From the NCBI GenBank assembly GCA_947630025.1, contig CANRFZ010000014.1, forward strand, positions 28,119-92,118: DNA of 64,000 nucleotides. The letters are read 5' to 3'. The position numbers and the translations under genes are program-made. Under the pieces are notes generated by a model. It was not told the origin of the DNA. It did not search any database and saw only the letters and a list, made by a program, of their open reading frames with translations. Positions 8,181 through 16,140 of this stretch are shown here, in pieces. Every line of letters begins with the position of its first letter. Positions within the stretch are counted from its first letter, which is position 1. The stretch is from an uncultured Lachnospiraceae bacterium. GTDB lineage: Bacteria > Bacillota > Clostridia > Lachnospirales > Lachnospiraceae.

Positions 8181-8910
8181 GCTGTCTGACGATCTCATAG
8201 GCCAGCACGCCCGCCGCCACGGATGCGTTGAGGGAATCGATATCGCCGTGCATCGGTATCGCCGCGGTAAGATCGCATTTTTCCCTGATCAGACGCCCTA
8301 CGCCCTCGCCCTCGCTGCCGATCACCAGACCGATGGGGCCTTTCAGATTCAGGTCGTACATCCGCGTTCCGCCCATATCCGCGCACACAAACCAGAGTCC
8401 CTGTTTTTTCAGCTCCTCAATAGTCTGTCCCAGATTTGTCACTTTAGCCACCGGCGTATAATTGAGAGCGCCCGCCGACGCCTTGGCGACCGTGGCCGTA
8501 AGCCCGACGGCCCTGTTTTTGGGAATGATCACGCCGTGGGCGCCCGCCAGATTAGCGGTGCGGATGATCGCACCCAGATTGTGCGGATCTTCTATATTGT
8601 CCAACAGTATCACAAAGGGCTGCTCTCCCCTGCTGCGGGCATTTTCCAGTATATCGTCCACTTCCGCATAGGCGTAGGCGGCGGCGTAGGCGATCACGCC
8701 CTGATGCCTGCCCGTCTCGGACATCTGATCCAGCCTGTCCCGATCCACGTACCTGACCACGCAGCCCTGCTTGGCCGCCTCGCGCTTGATCGTCATCACC
8801 GGACCGTCGTGGCAGCCGTCCAGCACAAACAGCTTGTCTATCGTTCGGCCTGACCGGAACGCCTCGATCACGGCATTCCTGCCTTCTATAGTATATTCCG
8901 TATATCTCAT
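8167..8910 (-). CDS. rlmB: 23S rRNA (guanosine-2'-O-)-methyltransferase RlmB, TrmH family
   Basis: A SPOUT methyltransferase of about 247 residues that 2'-O-methylates a conserved guanosine of 23S rRNA (G2251 in E. coli numbering). An N-terminal substrate-binding domain (EGRNAVIEAFRSGRTIDKLFV) is followed by motif 1 (NLGAIIRTANLAG), motif 2 (GLVIGSEGEGV) and motif 3 (IPMHGDIDSLNASVAAGVLAYE), which form the trefoil knot that binds SAM. The start at 8910 follows GAGGTAAAT; the frame extends 13 codons further without a ribosome site. It lies between mrnC and the hydrolase in the cys-sigH cluster. Confidence 0.95.
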   Translation of the reverse strand: MRYTEYTIEGRNAVIEAFRSGRTIDKLFVLDGCHDGPVMTIKREAAKQGCVVRYVDRDRLDQMSETGRHQGVIAYAAAYAYAEVDDILENARSRGEQPFVILLDNIEDPHNLGAIIRTANLAGAHGVIIPKNRAVGLTATVAKASAGALNYTPVAKVTNLGQTIEELKKQGLWFVCADMGGTRMYDLNLKGPIGLVIGSEGEGVGRLIREKCDLTAAIPMHGDIDSLNASVAAGVLAYEIVRQRHQL

Positions 8911-8971
8911 ATTTACCTCTGTTATTTTACGCCTTTTTGCGCACGGCACATTCTATGTTATGGTTATGGCG

Positions 8972-9415
8972 TTATGGCTCCGGCAGGCCCGCCGCCGCGA
9001 TCGCCTCCCGGATCAGCGTCAGCATCCGCTCCTGCCTTCCCAGCAGATAGAGATACCCGCACAACGCCTCGAAGCCCGTAGCCTTGCGGTATTCGATGAC
9101 GGACGCATTCTTGGCCGTGGTGTAGGATTTCGCGTTGCGCCCTCTGTGGTATACCGCCAGCTCCTCCTCGGTCAGCCCGCCCTCCAGCGCGTCTATCATC
9201 CGTGCCTGCACGCGGGCGTTGACATATGCCACGGCCTCCCGGTGCAGCCGGTTGGCGGAACGGTTGCCCCGCTCCACGACAACGGTGCGGATCACCAGAT
9301 CGTAGACCGCATCTCCGATATAGGCCAGCGCCAGCGGCGAATACGTTCTGATATCGGCGCCGCCGCAGTCAAACTCCCGCTTGATCGCATCCAGAATCGT
9401 TATGCCCATTTCCAT
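8972..9415 (-). CDS. mrnC: Mini-ribonuclease 3
   Basis: A 147-residue RNase III-like domain without the double-stranded RNA-binding domain, as in MrnC, which trims the ends of 23S rRNA precursor in Firmicutes. The catalytic helix YSPLALAYIGDAVYDLVIR holds the acidic Asp of the family signature, and LTEEELAVYHRGRNAK matches the family. It overlaps the 3' end of cysS by 16 bp, the usual arrangement, so the two are translationally coupled. Confidence 0.95.
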   Translation of the reverse strand: MEMGITILDAIKREFDCGGADIRTYSPLALAYIGDAVYDLVIRTVVVERGNRSANRLHREAVAYVNARVQARMIDALEGGLTEEELAVYHRGRNAKSYTTAKNASVIEYRKATGFEALCGYLYLLGRQERMLTLIREAIAAAGLPEP

Positions 9416-10809
9416 TTCACGCCCTCTCGTGTGTCCTCCAGAACGACGCCCTGCGAAGCCAGCAGCTCTCGTATCTCGTCGGCTCTGGCGAAGTTTTTGG
9501 CTTTCCTTGCCTCCTGCCGCTCGCGGATCAGCTCCTCGATCTGTCCGTCCAGAATTTCCTCCTGCTTCTCCACGATCAGGCCGCAGATATCCGATAGCAT
9601 CACGATCTCCTCTTTCAGCGCGGCGAGAAACGCACGGGAAGAATTTTCGTCCGCATGGGTGTTGGCAAATTTTACCAGCTCAAAGATCGCGGAGATGGCG
9701 TCGGCGGTATTCATGTCGTCGTCCATCGCCTCGTCAAACTTATCGACGTACCGCGCCGCTTCCTGCGCCAGCGCCTGCTCCTCCTCTGACATCTCCGCTG
9801 CGGCTGCCCTCTCCGCCAGATAGTTCAGGTTCCCCACGCAGCCCGTGATCCGGTCGAGACCGTTCCGGGCCGCCTCCATCAGCTCAGCGCTGAAATTCAG
9901 CGGGCTCCTGTAGTGGGCGGACAACATAAAGAACCGCAGCACTTGGAGATCGTATTTTTCGCTGATGTCCCGCACGGTAAAAAAGTTGCCCGCCGACTTG
10001 GACATCTTCCTGTTATCGATATTCAGAAAGGCGTTGTGCATCCAGTATTTTGCAAATTCCCTGCCGTTGGCGGCCTCCGACTGCGCGATCTCGTTTTCAT
10101 GATGCGGGAAGATCAGATCTTCGCCCCCGGCATGGATGTCGATTTCCTCGCCCAGATATTTTTTGCTCATGACGGAACACTCGATGTGCCAGCCCGGACG
10201 CCCCTCGCACCAAGGCGACTCCCAGTACGGCTCGCCCTCCTTTTTGGGCTTCCACAGGACGAAATCCAGCGGGTCCTGCTTCTGGTCCTCGCCGGAGACG
10301 AGCAGGGAACGCCCGCCGCTGCGCAGGTCGTCCAGATTCTTATGGGACAGTTTGCCGTAGTCTCTGAAACTCCTTGTCTTAAAGTATACCGTGCCGTCCT
10401 CCGCCACATACGCATGGCCCTTGTCGATCAGCGTCCGGATCATCTCGATCATGCCGTCGATCTCCTCCGTCGCCTTGGGGTGCACCGTGGCCGGTTTGAC
10501 GTTGAGCGCCTTCATATCTTTTTTGCACTCCTCGATGTAACGCTCGGATATGACGGAGGCGTCCACGCCCTCCTCGTTGGCCTTTTTGATGATCTTGTCG
10601 TCCACATCCGTAAAATTGGACACATAATTGACGGTATAGCCCTTGTGCTCCATATAGCGCCGCACCGTGTCAAACACGATCATCGGTCTGGCGTTTCCGA
10701 TATGGATCAGGTTGTATACCGTAGGGCCGCAGACATACATACTGACTTGGCCGTCCTGCAGCGGTACGAACTCCTCTTTTCTTCTGGATAATGTGTTGTA
10801 AATCTTCAT
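9400..10809 (-). CDS. cysS: Cysteinyl-tRNA synthetase
   Basis: A class I synthetase of about 469 residues that charges tRNA-Cys. It shows the HIGH-like motif in PTVYNLIHIGNARPM, the KMSKS loop in KMSKSAGNF, and zinc-site residues in YVCGPTVYN, WHIECSVMS and the HHENEIAQSE segment. The start at 10809 follows AGGAGACGCC; an eight-codon longer frame is less likely. It is the second gene behind a T-box that should sense uncharged tRNA-Cys, which also controls cysE. Confidence 0.96.
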   Translation of the reverse strand: MKIYNTLSRRKEEFVPLQDGQVSMYVCGPTVYNLIHIGNARPMIVFDTVRRYMEHKGYTVNYVSNFTDVDDKIIKKANEEGVDASVISERYIEECKKDMKALNVKPATVHPKATEEIDGMIEMIRTLIDKGHAYVAEDGTVYFKTRSFRDYGKLSHKNLDDLRSGGRSLLVSGEDQKQDPLDFVLWKPKKEGEPYWESPWCEGRPGWHIECSVMSKKYLGEEIDIHAGGEDLIFPHHENEIAQSEAANGREFAKYWMHNAFLNIDNRKMSKSAGNFFTVRDISEKYDLQVLRFFMLSAHYRSPLNFSAELMEAARNGLDRITGCVGNLNYLAERAAAAEMSEEEQALAQEAARYVDKFDEAMDDDMNTADAISAIFELVKFANTHADENSSRAFLAALKEEIVMLSDICGLIVEKQEEILDGQIEELIRERQEARKAKNFARADEIRELLASQGVVLEDTREGVKWKWA

Positions 10810-10837
10810 GGCGTCTCCTTTTCCCTCTCTCATATGT

Positions 10838-10975
10838 CCGGTTTTCTTCTCACGTATTCGATCTCCCTAGGTTCGCCGGCTATCTGTGCGCGTCCGTCGG
10901 GGTTCTTCTTCTCACGTACTCGATCTTCCTATATCCGCCGGCTGCCTGTGCCGTGTCCGCCGGGATTCTCGCCTG
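10838..10975. repeat. Two imperfect 62-bp units between cysS and cysE
   Basis: Sequence around TTCTCACGTA recurs at 10847 and 10909, with matching flanks on both sides (TCGATCT, then CGCCGGCT). The gap of about 185 bp between the two genes is largely this duplication. I see no promoter in it. Confidence 0.7.
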
Positions 10976-10995
10976 TCCGCGCGCATCGGGCTTCT

Positions 10996-11667
10996 TTACT
11001 CTTTTCCGGCCCGGAGCTGCTTGACCTCCCGCTCCAGATCGAGCAGCCGGTTGGTCAGCTCCGCGTTGGCGCGCTGCAGGCCCGTGATATCCTCCCGCAC
11101 CGGGTCCGGCAGATTGATCTGATCCAGCTCCTCCTGCGGCAGCGCCCGGTCGCTCCGCTTGACCACGCGGCCCGGAACGCCGACCACCGTGGAATTGGGC
11201 GGCACTTCCTCCAATACGACGCTGCCCGCGCCGATCTTGCTGTTGTCGCCGATCTTAAAGGAGCCCAGCACCTTGGCGCCCGTGCTGATCATCACGTTGT
11301 TGCCTACGGTGGGATGCCGCTTGCCCTGCTCCTTGCCGGTGCCTCCCAGCGTCACGCCCTGATATAGCGTCACGTTGTCGCCGATCACCGTCGTCTCGCC
11401 GATCGTCACGCCCTGTCCGTGGTCGATAAAAAATCCCTTGCCGATCTGTGCGCCGGGATGGATCTCGATGCCCGTCCTGCGCACCGCGCGCTGGGAGATC
11501 CATCTGGCCAGAAAATAGTGTTTTTTCAGGTACATCCTGTGCGCCCGCCTGTAATAGAGCATCACCCGGAAGCTGGGATACAGAAACACTTCCATATCCG
11601 AATGGATCGCCGGGTCACGCTGGCGGATCACCTTGATCTCCTCTTTGATATCTTTGATAAGGCCCAT
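10996..11667 (-). CDS. cysE: Serine O-acetyltransferase
   Basis: A 223-residue enzyme that makes O-acetylserine, the carbon acceptor for cysteine synthesis. After a short helical N-terminal region, a left-handed beta helix of hexapeptide repeats runs from about residue 65 to 165 (IHPGAQIGKGFFIDHGQGVTIGE, VTLYQGVTLGG, KIGDNSKIGAGSVV). The catalytic His is in the DHGQGV segment. A short coiled coil follows at the C terminus (about 190-220). It is the first gene behind the T-box, so its expression should rise when tRNA-Cys is uncharged. Confidence 0.95.
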   Translation of the reverse strand: MGLIKDIKEEIKVIRQRDPAIHSDMEVFLYPSFRVMLYYRRAHRMYLKKHYFLARWISQRAVRRTGIEIHPGAQIGKGFFIDHGQGVTIGETTVIGDNVTLYQGVTLGGTGKEQGKRHPTVGNNVMISTGAKVLGSFKIGDNSKIGAGSVVLEEVPPNSTVVGVPGRVVKRSDRALPQEELDQINLPDPVREDITGLQRANAELTNRLLDLEREVKQLRAGKE

Positions 11668-11820
11668 GTTCTTTCCTTCTTTTCCCTTTTCTCTTTTTTC
11701 TTTTTCTATTCTCTATTTTCTATTTTCTATTTTTCTATTTTTTATTTTCTTTTTTCTTTTTTCTCTTATCTTCTTTCTTTTTTTCTTCTTTCTTTTTTCT
11801 TCTCTTTTTTTCTTTTCCGC
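11668..11820. repeat. Pyrimidine tract (purine tract in the cysE mRNA)
   Basis: About 150 bp consist almost only of T and C on the plus strand, so the mRNA between the T-box terminator and the cysE start is nearly pure A and G. Units such as TTTTCTATT and TTCTTTT recur. It is a low-complexity tract with no coding sense. It may keep the leader single-stranded or act as an extended ribosome standby site, but this is inference. Confidence 0.7.
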
Positions 11821-11841
11821 TTCTGCCGGCTATGACGATAC

Positions 11842-12087
11842 AAAAACCGCGTGATCCACTCCTCCCGATGCTAGAGACGAAATGATCCGCGGTTCCACTC
11901 TGCTTAAAAAATGCGCTGCGCATTTTTTCACTCATGACCGATAACGGGGTAAGCCGGGCATACGCCGGACTCCTGAGCGCACTTCCCATAATTACGGCAA
12001 AGACCGTTTCCAGCCTCCGACGGTCTCTCTCTGTCGCTTTCGTTATGGTACTTTTCTCATTCGCAGTCCTGATTGTTCGCTATATCT
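11842..12087 (-). promoter_or_regulatory. T-box leader (probably cysteine-specific) ahead of cysE-cysS
   Basis: The minus strand carries the T-box core AGAGTGGAACCGCGG (11901-11887), followed by a terminator whose arms both contain CCGCG-type sequence and which ends in five T (11846-11842). Upstream are a stem III hairpin (AATGCGC/GCGCATT) and a long stem I with the typical AGAGAG segment. GAAGTGCGC in stem I would present a TGC (Cys) specifier. T-boxes pair with uncharged tRNA and switch the terminator to an antiterminator. A cysteine T-box before cysE-cysS is established in Bacillus. The specifier assignment is by eye and is less certain than the T-box itself. Confidence 0.88.
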
Positions 12088-12093
12088 GCTAAT

Positions 12094-12122
12094 AGGATAT
12101 GCAAAAACAACGGTTTTGTCAA
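12094..12122 (-). promoter_or_regulatory. Sigma-A promoter for the T-box/cysE operon
   Basis: On the minus strand TTGACA (12122-12117) and TATCCT (12099-12094) are 17 bp apart. Transcription would start near 12087, just ahead of T-box stem I. The promoter lies between the tandem hairpin repeats and the leader. Confidence 0.8.
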
Positions 12123-12145
12123 CTGAAAAATCGCGGTTTAGGGCA

Positions 12146-12336
12146 GCCGACGAATCCGAGAAGAATCCACGTTTACACGAGTCTCTACTCGGAGAAGGCG
12201 GCTGACAGAAAGCCGACGAATCCGAGGAGAATCCGCGTTTACACAAGTTTCTACTCAGAGAAGGCGGCTGACAGAAAGCCGACGAATCCGAGGAGAATCC
12301 GCGTTTACACGAGTTTCTACTCGGAGAAGGCGGCTG
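12146..12336. repeat. Three 66-bp tandem repeats, each a potential hairpin, at the end of ispF
   Basis: Near-identical units begin at 12146, 12212 and 12278, a period of exactly 66 bp. Each can fold: AGCCG pairs with CGGCT at the ends, CCGAG with CTCGG inside, and CGAGT/ACTCG closes a small loop. The ispF stop codon at 12317-12319 lies inside the rightmost unit, so the last residues of IspF are repeat-encoded. Because 66 is divisible by three, one frame reads as a 22-residue repeat, but it has no credible start. The units may serve as the ispF terminator or as a mobile intergenic repeat. Confidence 0.85.
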
Positions 12337-12868
12337 GCTGGCAGCCGCCGCACGCCGCGCAGCCCGCCGAAGCCACATCCGCACTGTATAACTCCCGCGG
12401 CGTCGCCAACAGGCAGACCGCCTGCGCGGAAATGCCTTCACCGGTTCCGGTAAAGCCCAGCCCTTCCTCTGTGGTGGCCTTTACGTTGACCTGTTCAGTC
12501 AATATATGCAGTTCGCGGGCGATATTCTCACGCATCGCCTCGATATATGGCCTCATCTTGGGGGCCTGCGCGATAATCGTCGCGTCGATGTTCTCGATCA
12601 GGAAGCAGTTTTCTTCCAGCAGCTCCCCCACCCGCCGCAGCAGCTTCAGTGAGGAGATTCCCTCGTAGGCGGCGTCCGTGTCGGGGAAATGCCTGCCGAT
12701 GTCGCCCAGCGCCGCGGCGCCCAGCAGCGCGTCCATGATGGCATGGAGCAGCACGTCCGCGTCGGAATGGCCCAGCAAACCTTTTTCATAGGGGATCTCC
12801 ACCCCGCCCAAAATCAGTTTTCTGCCGTCCGTCAGACGGTGTACGTCATATCCCGATCCGATCCTCAT
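12317..12868 (-). CDS. ispF: 2-C-methyl-D-erythritol 2,4-cyclodiphosphate synthase
   Basis: An enzyme of the MEP isoprenoid pathway that cyclises CDP-methylerythritol phosphate. Metal-binding residues stand in GSGYDVHRL and [13 protein letters not shown]; the substrate loop is [10 protein letters not shown]; the C-terminal core has [28 protein letters not shown]. The core ends near residue 160, and the extra tail of about 22 residues ([16 protein letters not shown]) reads partly into the 66-bp repeat. That tail is unlike the family and probably arose from the repeat insertion. No ispD is visible in this window. Confidence 0.94.
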   Translation of the reverse strand: MRIGSGYDVHRLTDGRKLILGGVEIPYEKGLLGHSDADVLLHAIMDALLGAAALGDIGRHFPDTDAAYEGISSLKLLRRVGELLEENCFLIENIDATIIAQAPKMRPYIEAMRENIARELHILTEQVNVKATTEEGLGFTGTGEGISAQAVCLLATPRELYSADVASAGCAACGGCQPAAFSE

Positions 12869-12951
12869 AGCGCCTTCCTTTCTGCCGTTACTTGTTTTTT
12901 ATTATGCTATGCAGCCCAATCGTTGTCCTGCCTTTTATCATGCTCTGCCGC

Positions 12952-14247
12952 TCAGCCGTGAGGCTTCTTTGTTATCATGCCAATGATATGATCCAGCAGA
13001 CGGTTCGCCGTCTCCGCCTTGCTCATCAGCGGCAGCGCCACGGTATCGTCTTCCGTCAGGATCGTCACCACGTTGGTGTCCGTGCCGAAGCCCGCGCCTT
13101 CCTGCTTGACGTTGTTGGCAACGATCATGTCGATGTGCTTCTTCTGCAGCTTGGCGCGGGAATTTTCCAGCATATGCTCCGTCTCCATGGAAAAACCGCA
13201 CAGGAACTGTCCCTCCCTGCGGTGTTCGCCCAAATAGCCCAGAATATCCTCCGTCCGCTCCAGCGCGATGGCCAGCTCGTCGTCCTTTTTCTTGATCTTT
13301 TCATCCGCCGGCGCCGCCGGGCGGTAGTCCGCCACCGCCGCCGCCTTGATAATGATATCCATGTCCGGCGCAGCCGCTTTGACCGCCTGCGCCATGTCCG
13401 CCGCCGAGAGGACGGGCACCGTTCTGACGCCGATGGGCGGCTGCAGTCCGGTTTTTCCTGACACGAGTGTCACATCCGCGCCGCGCATCATCGCCGCCCG
13501 CGCCATAGCATAGCCCATCTTTCCGGTGGAATGGTTGGTAATATGGCGCACCGGATCGATCTTCTCACAGGTGGGGCCTGCCGTCACCAGCACCCTGCGC
13601 CCCGCCAGATCCTTGGGCGTCAGCGCCTTCTCGAGATACTCGCACAACACTTCCGGTTCGGGCATCTTGCCCTCGCCCGTATCGCCGCAGGCCAGATAGC
13701 CGCTGTCCGGCGCGATCACTTCCATGCCGTAGCGCTCCAATAGCCGCATATTGTCCTGCACGATGGGATTGCGGTACATCCGCGTATTCATCGCCGGTGC
13801 AAAGAGTTTAGGGCAGGTGCAGGCCAGCAGCGTCGTTGTCAGCATATCGTCCGCGATGCCGTGGGCTGCCTTGGCGATGACGTCCGCGGAGGCGGGCGCC
13901 GTCAGCACGACGTCGGCCTGTTTGGACAACGCCACGTGCTCCACCTGAAACGCAAAATTCCGGTCGAAAGTGTCCACCAGACATTTGTTGCCCGTCAGCG
14001 TCTCAAAGGTGATGGGATTGATAAAATGGACAGCGTTCTCCGTCATAATCACCGTCACGTCCGCCTGCCGCTTTTTCAGCATACTCGCCAGCGACGCGAT
14101 CTTGTAGGCGGCGATGCTGCCCGTCACGCCTAGGATAATATGTTTTCCGGCGATAATGTCCGTCCCGGCAGGCTCCTCTGCAGCCATGCACGTATCGGTC
14201 GGTGTTCCTGCAGTAATATCCGTTTCGATATGGTTTCCGGTTGTCAT
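12952..14247 (-). CDS. coaBC: Bifunctional phosphopantothenoylcysteine decarboxylase / phosphopantothenate-cysteine ligase
   Basis: Two steps of coenzyme A synthesis. The CoaC half begins at IILGVTGSIAAYKIASL (flavin-binding), with the active-site segment MNTRMYRNPIVQDN and the lid SGYLACGDTGEGKMPEP. The CoaB half follows at GRRVLVTAGPTCEKIDPVRHITNHSTGKMGYAMA, with KAAAVADYRP and the lysine-rich KIKKK. The start at 14247 follows GGAGCGGAC. About 35 N-terminal residues before the flavodoxin-like fold are unusual and contain a near-repeat (TDITAG, TDIIAG), so a later start is possible. It follows coaX closely. Confidence 0.94.
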   Translation of the reverse strand: MTTGNHIETDITAGTPTDTCMAAEEPAGTDIIAGKHIILGVTGSIAAYKIASLASMLKKRQADVTVIMTENAVHFINPITFETLTGNKCLVDTFDRNFAFQVEHVALSKQADVVLTAPASADVIAKAAHGIADDMLTTTLLACTCPKLFAPAMNTRMYRNPIVQDNMRLLERYGMEVIAPDSGYLACGDTGEGKMPEPEVLCEYLEKALTPKDLAGRRVLVTAGPTCEKIDPVRHITNHSTGKMGYAMARAAMMRGADVTLVSGKTGLQPPIGVRTVPVLSAADMAQAVKAAAPDMDIIIKAAAVADYRPAAPADEKIKKKDDELAIALERTEDILGYLGEHRREGQFLCGFSMETEHMLENSRAKLQKKHIDMIVANNVKQEGAGFGTDTNVVTILTEDDTVALPLMSKAETANRLLDHIIGMITKKPHG

Positions 14248-14328
14248 GTCCGCTCCGTTTCCGCGCGCCGCTTTTTTTGCAGGCCGCGCATTCCGCCTGA
14301 TTGCGCCGCTTACGACCGGCGGCACAGG

Positions 14329-15096
14329 TCACTCCGTATTCTTGCGGTAGATGATCCCCAGCCCTTTTAACGTCAGCTCGTTGTCGTAGAGAATCTCCCG
14401 CTTGCAGTAGGGAACGATGCTGCCCGACAGACCGCCCGTGGCCACCACGGGCGCTTCATACCCCAGCTCCTCGATGATCCGCTCGATGAGGCCGTCCAGA
14501 CACGCCGCCTGCCCGATCACGGTGCCGCTTTTCATACAGTCGATGGTGTTCTTGCCGATGATCCTGCGCGGCGCTTCCAGACTGATGCGGGGAAGCTGGG
14601 ACGTGCGGTTTACCAGCGAATCCAGCGACACCTTCACGCCCGGCAGGATCATGCCGCCGATATAATTGTGCTTCTCGTCCACCACGCTGACCGTGGTGGC
14701 CGTACCCATGTCGATGAGGATCAGCGGCGCGCCGTAATACTGCAGGCCCGCCACCGCGTTGACCACCAGATCCGCGCCGAGCTGCCCCGGATTGTCCATC
14801 AGGATATTCAGGCCCGTCTTTACGCCCGGCCCTACCAATAACGGCGCTTTGTGGAACAGTTTTTCGATCGCCGCGTTCACGATGTTATTTAACGGCGGCA
14901 CCACCGAGGACATGATACTGCCTGTGATGTCCCCGATGCCGATGTCGTACAGTTCCAGCAGCGTGCGGAACTCCACCACATATTCCAGCTCCGTCTTGGA
15001 GAGGTCCGTGGAGACGCGCTCCACGAACCGTATCCGTTCTCCTTCGATGCAGCCGATGACAATATTCGTATTGCCGATATCAATCGCTAAAATCAT
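14329..15096 (-). CDS. coaX: Type III pantothenate kinase
   Basis: A 255-residue ASKHA-fold kinase that phosphorylates pantothenate, the first step to CoA. The nucleotide-binding motif DIGNTNIVIG opens the protein. GPGVKTGLNI and GADLVVNAVAGLQYYG form the pantothenate site; DMGTATTVSVVD and GGMILPGVKVSLDSL complete the fold; ATGGLSG is near the end. AGAGGTAAC precedes the ATG. Next to coaBC and an ECF S component it forms a pantothenate-to-CoA cluster. Confidence 0.95.
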   Translation of the reverse strand: MILAIDIGNTNIVIGCIEGERIRFVERVSTDLSKTELEYVVEFRTLLELYDIGIGDITGSIMSSVVPPLNNIVNAAIEKLFHKAPLLVGPGVKTGLNILMDNPGQLGADLVVNAVAGLQYYGAPLILIDMGTATTVSVVDEKHNYIGGMILPGVKVSLDSLVNRTSQLPRISLEAPRRIIGKNTIDCMKSGTVIGQAACLDGLIERIIEELGYEAPVVATGGLSGSIVPYCKREILYDNELTLKGLGIIYRKNTE

Positions 15097-15125
15097 AGTT
15101 ACCTCTGTTTCCGCGCCGCCTCACC

Positions 15126-15965
15126 CTATAGGGGCTGCGCCTTCTGCGCAAGGGAATAGACCGGCTTCACGCGAGTCAGCGCAAAGCCGACGCCCGCCAC
15201 GATGATCGCCGCCACCACCGCCTCCACGATGCCGTTAAACGTCACCACGCCCATGATCACGTCCAGCACCGCTTCGCCGGCAACGCCCACCGCCTGCGCG
15301 TATGCGTCTTTATACAGGATAAAAATGCCGCTCATGACAAGCAGCGTATTGGTGAACGCGCCCGCCAGCCCCGCATACGCGAGGGAAAGGCTGGCCGCGC
15401 TTTTTCTGCCGCCGCCTATGGACAGAGCCGCCAGAAGCGCGATGCCTGCCGCCGCGCCGATCACGGTGCACACAACGGCGGATAACGCTTCGGGAAACAT
15501 CCGTATCAAAAATGCCCTGACGGAAACAAACAGAATAAGAGCCGCCGCGATGTCAACGATCAGTTTCCCCGCCTTCTGTTCGCTCCCCAGCGCCCTGCGG
15601 ATCAGAACATAGACAAAATAAGGCACGACGCCTACCAGAATACGCGGCACAAAGCAGATGTAGAGGCTCTTAAAAATGCCGGATACGCCGACGACATTGT
15701 AAGCCAGAACCGGCGAAAATACAAACGCCGACGCCGTGGCCGCCTTAAATGTGTTGTTGATAAAGCTGGTCAGTCCGAATACGAATCCCAAAAATGCACC
15801 TTTCTTCGGTCCGAGAAATAGCGCTCCCAGGATAACCGGGATATGAATGATCGTCGCGTTGATGATGACAAGCGGGATATATCCCAGCGGTGTGAATGCC
15901 ATAATGATAATTATGGCGGTGAACAGTGCCGTAAGCACCAGTTCATAGGTCTTTTCATTTTTCAT
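15126..15965 (-). CDS. ECF transporter S component, probably for pantothenate
   Basis: An integral membrane protein of about 279 residues with a start at 15965 preceded by AGGAGG. The N-terminal part (ELVLTALFTAIIIIMAFTPLGYIPL... IPVILGALFLGPKKGAFLGFVFGLTSF) matches ECF substrate-binding subunits. These pair with a shared energy-coupling module (EcfT and two ATPases) not present here. It is longer than the usual 190 residues because of extra C-terminal helices. Linkage to coaX and coaBC suggests pantothenate as substrate, by context only. Confidence 0.8.
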   Translation of the reverse strand: MKNEKTYELVLTALFTAIIIIMAFTPLGYIPLVIINATIIHIPVILGALFLGPKKGAFLGFVFGLTSFINNTFKAATASAFVFSPVLAYNVVGVSGIFKSLYICFVPRILVGVVPYFVYVLIRRALGSEQKAGKLIVDIAAALILFVSVRAFLIRMFPEALSAVVCTVIGAAAGIALLAALSIGGGRKSAASLSLAYAGLAGAFTNTLLVMSGIFILYKDAYAQAVGVAGEAVLDVIMGVVTFNGIVEAVVAAIIVAGVGFALTRVKPVYSLAQKAQPL

Positions 15966-16016
15966 GGTACGATTCCTCCTGTTATTATTCTCATAGATGA
16001 GATACAATACATTCGT

Positions 16017-16045
16017 ATCATAGCACATTGATATTTTTTTGACAA
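16017..16045 (-). promoter_or_regulatory. Promoter for the ECF component-coaX-coaBC operon
   Basis: On the minus strand TTGTCA (16045-16040) and TATGAT (16022-16017) are 17 bp apart, about 50 bp before the S-component start. A 9-bp perfect inverted repeat brackets the promoter: CATAGATGA at about 15993 and TCATCTATG at about 16069. It could be a regulator site or chance. Confidence 0.7.
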
Positions 16046-16140
16046 TATCTAATATTGCAAAATGAAATCATCTATGCAAAACTAATAGTGTGAAAAAGAG
16101 CAGCCCCGGGCGTTGCGCGCGGTGAGAAACGGAGGAGATT

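Noticed and set aside
11633..11854. Open frames of about 70-140 codons on the plus strand rich in Phe and Ser
   Set aside because: They are translations of the pyrimidine tract next to cysE; no ribosome site and no complexity expected of a protein.
12043..12441. Minus-strand frame with a 22-residue repeat (CKRGFSSDSSAFCQPPS)
   Set aside because: It only reads the 66-bp tandem repeat in a second frame and overlaps ispF; no start signal.
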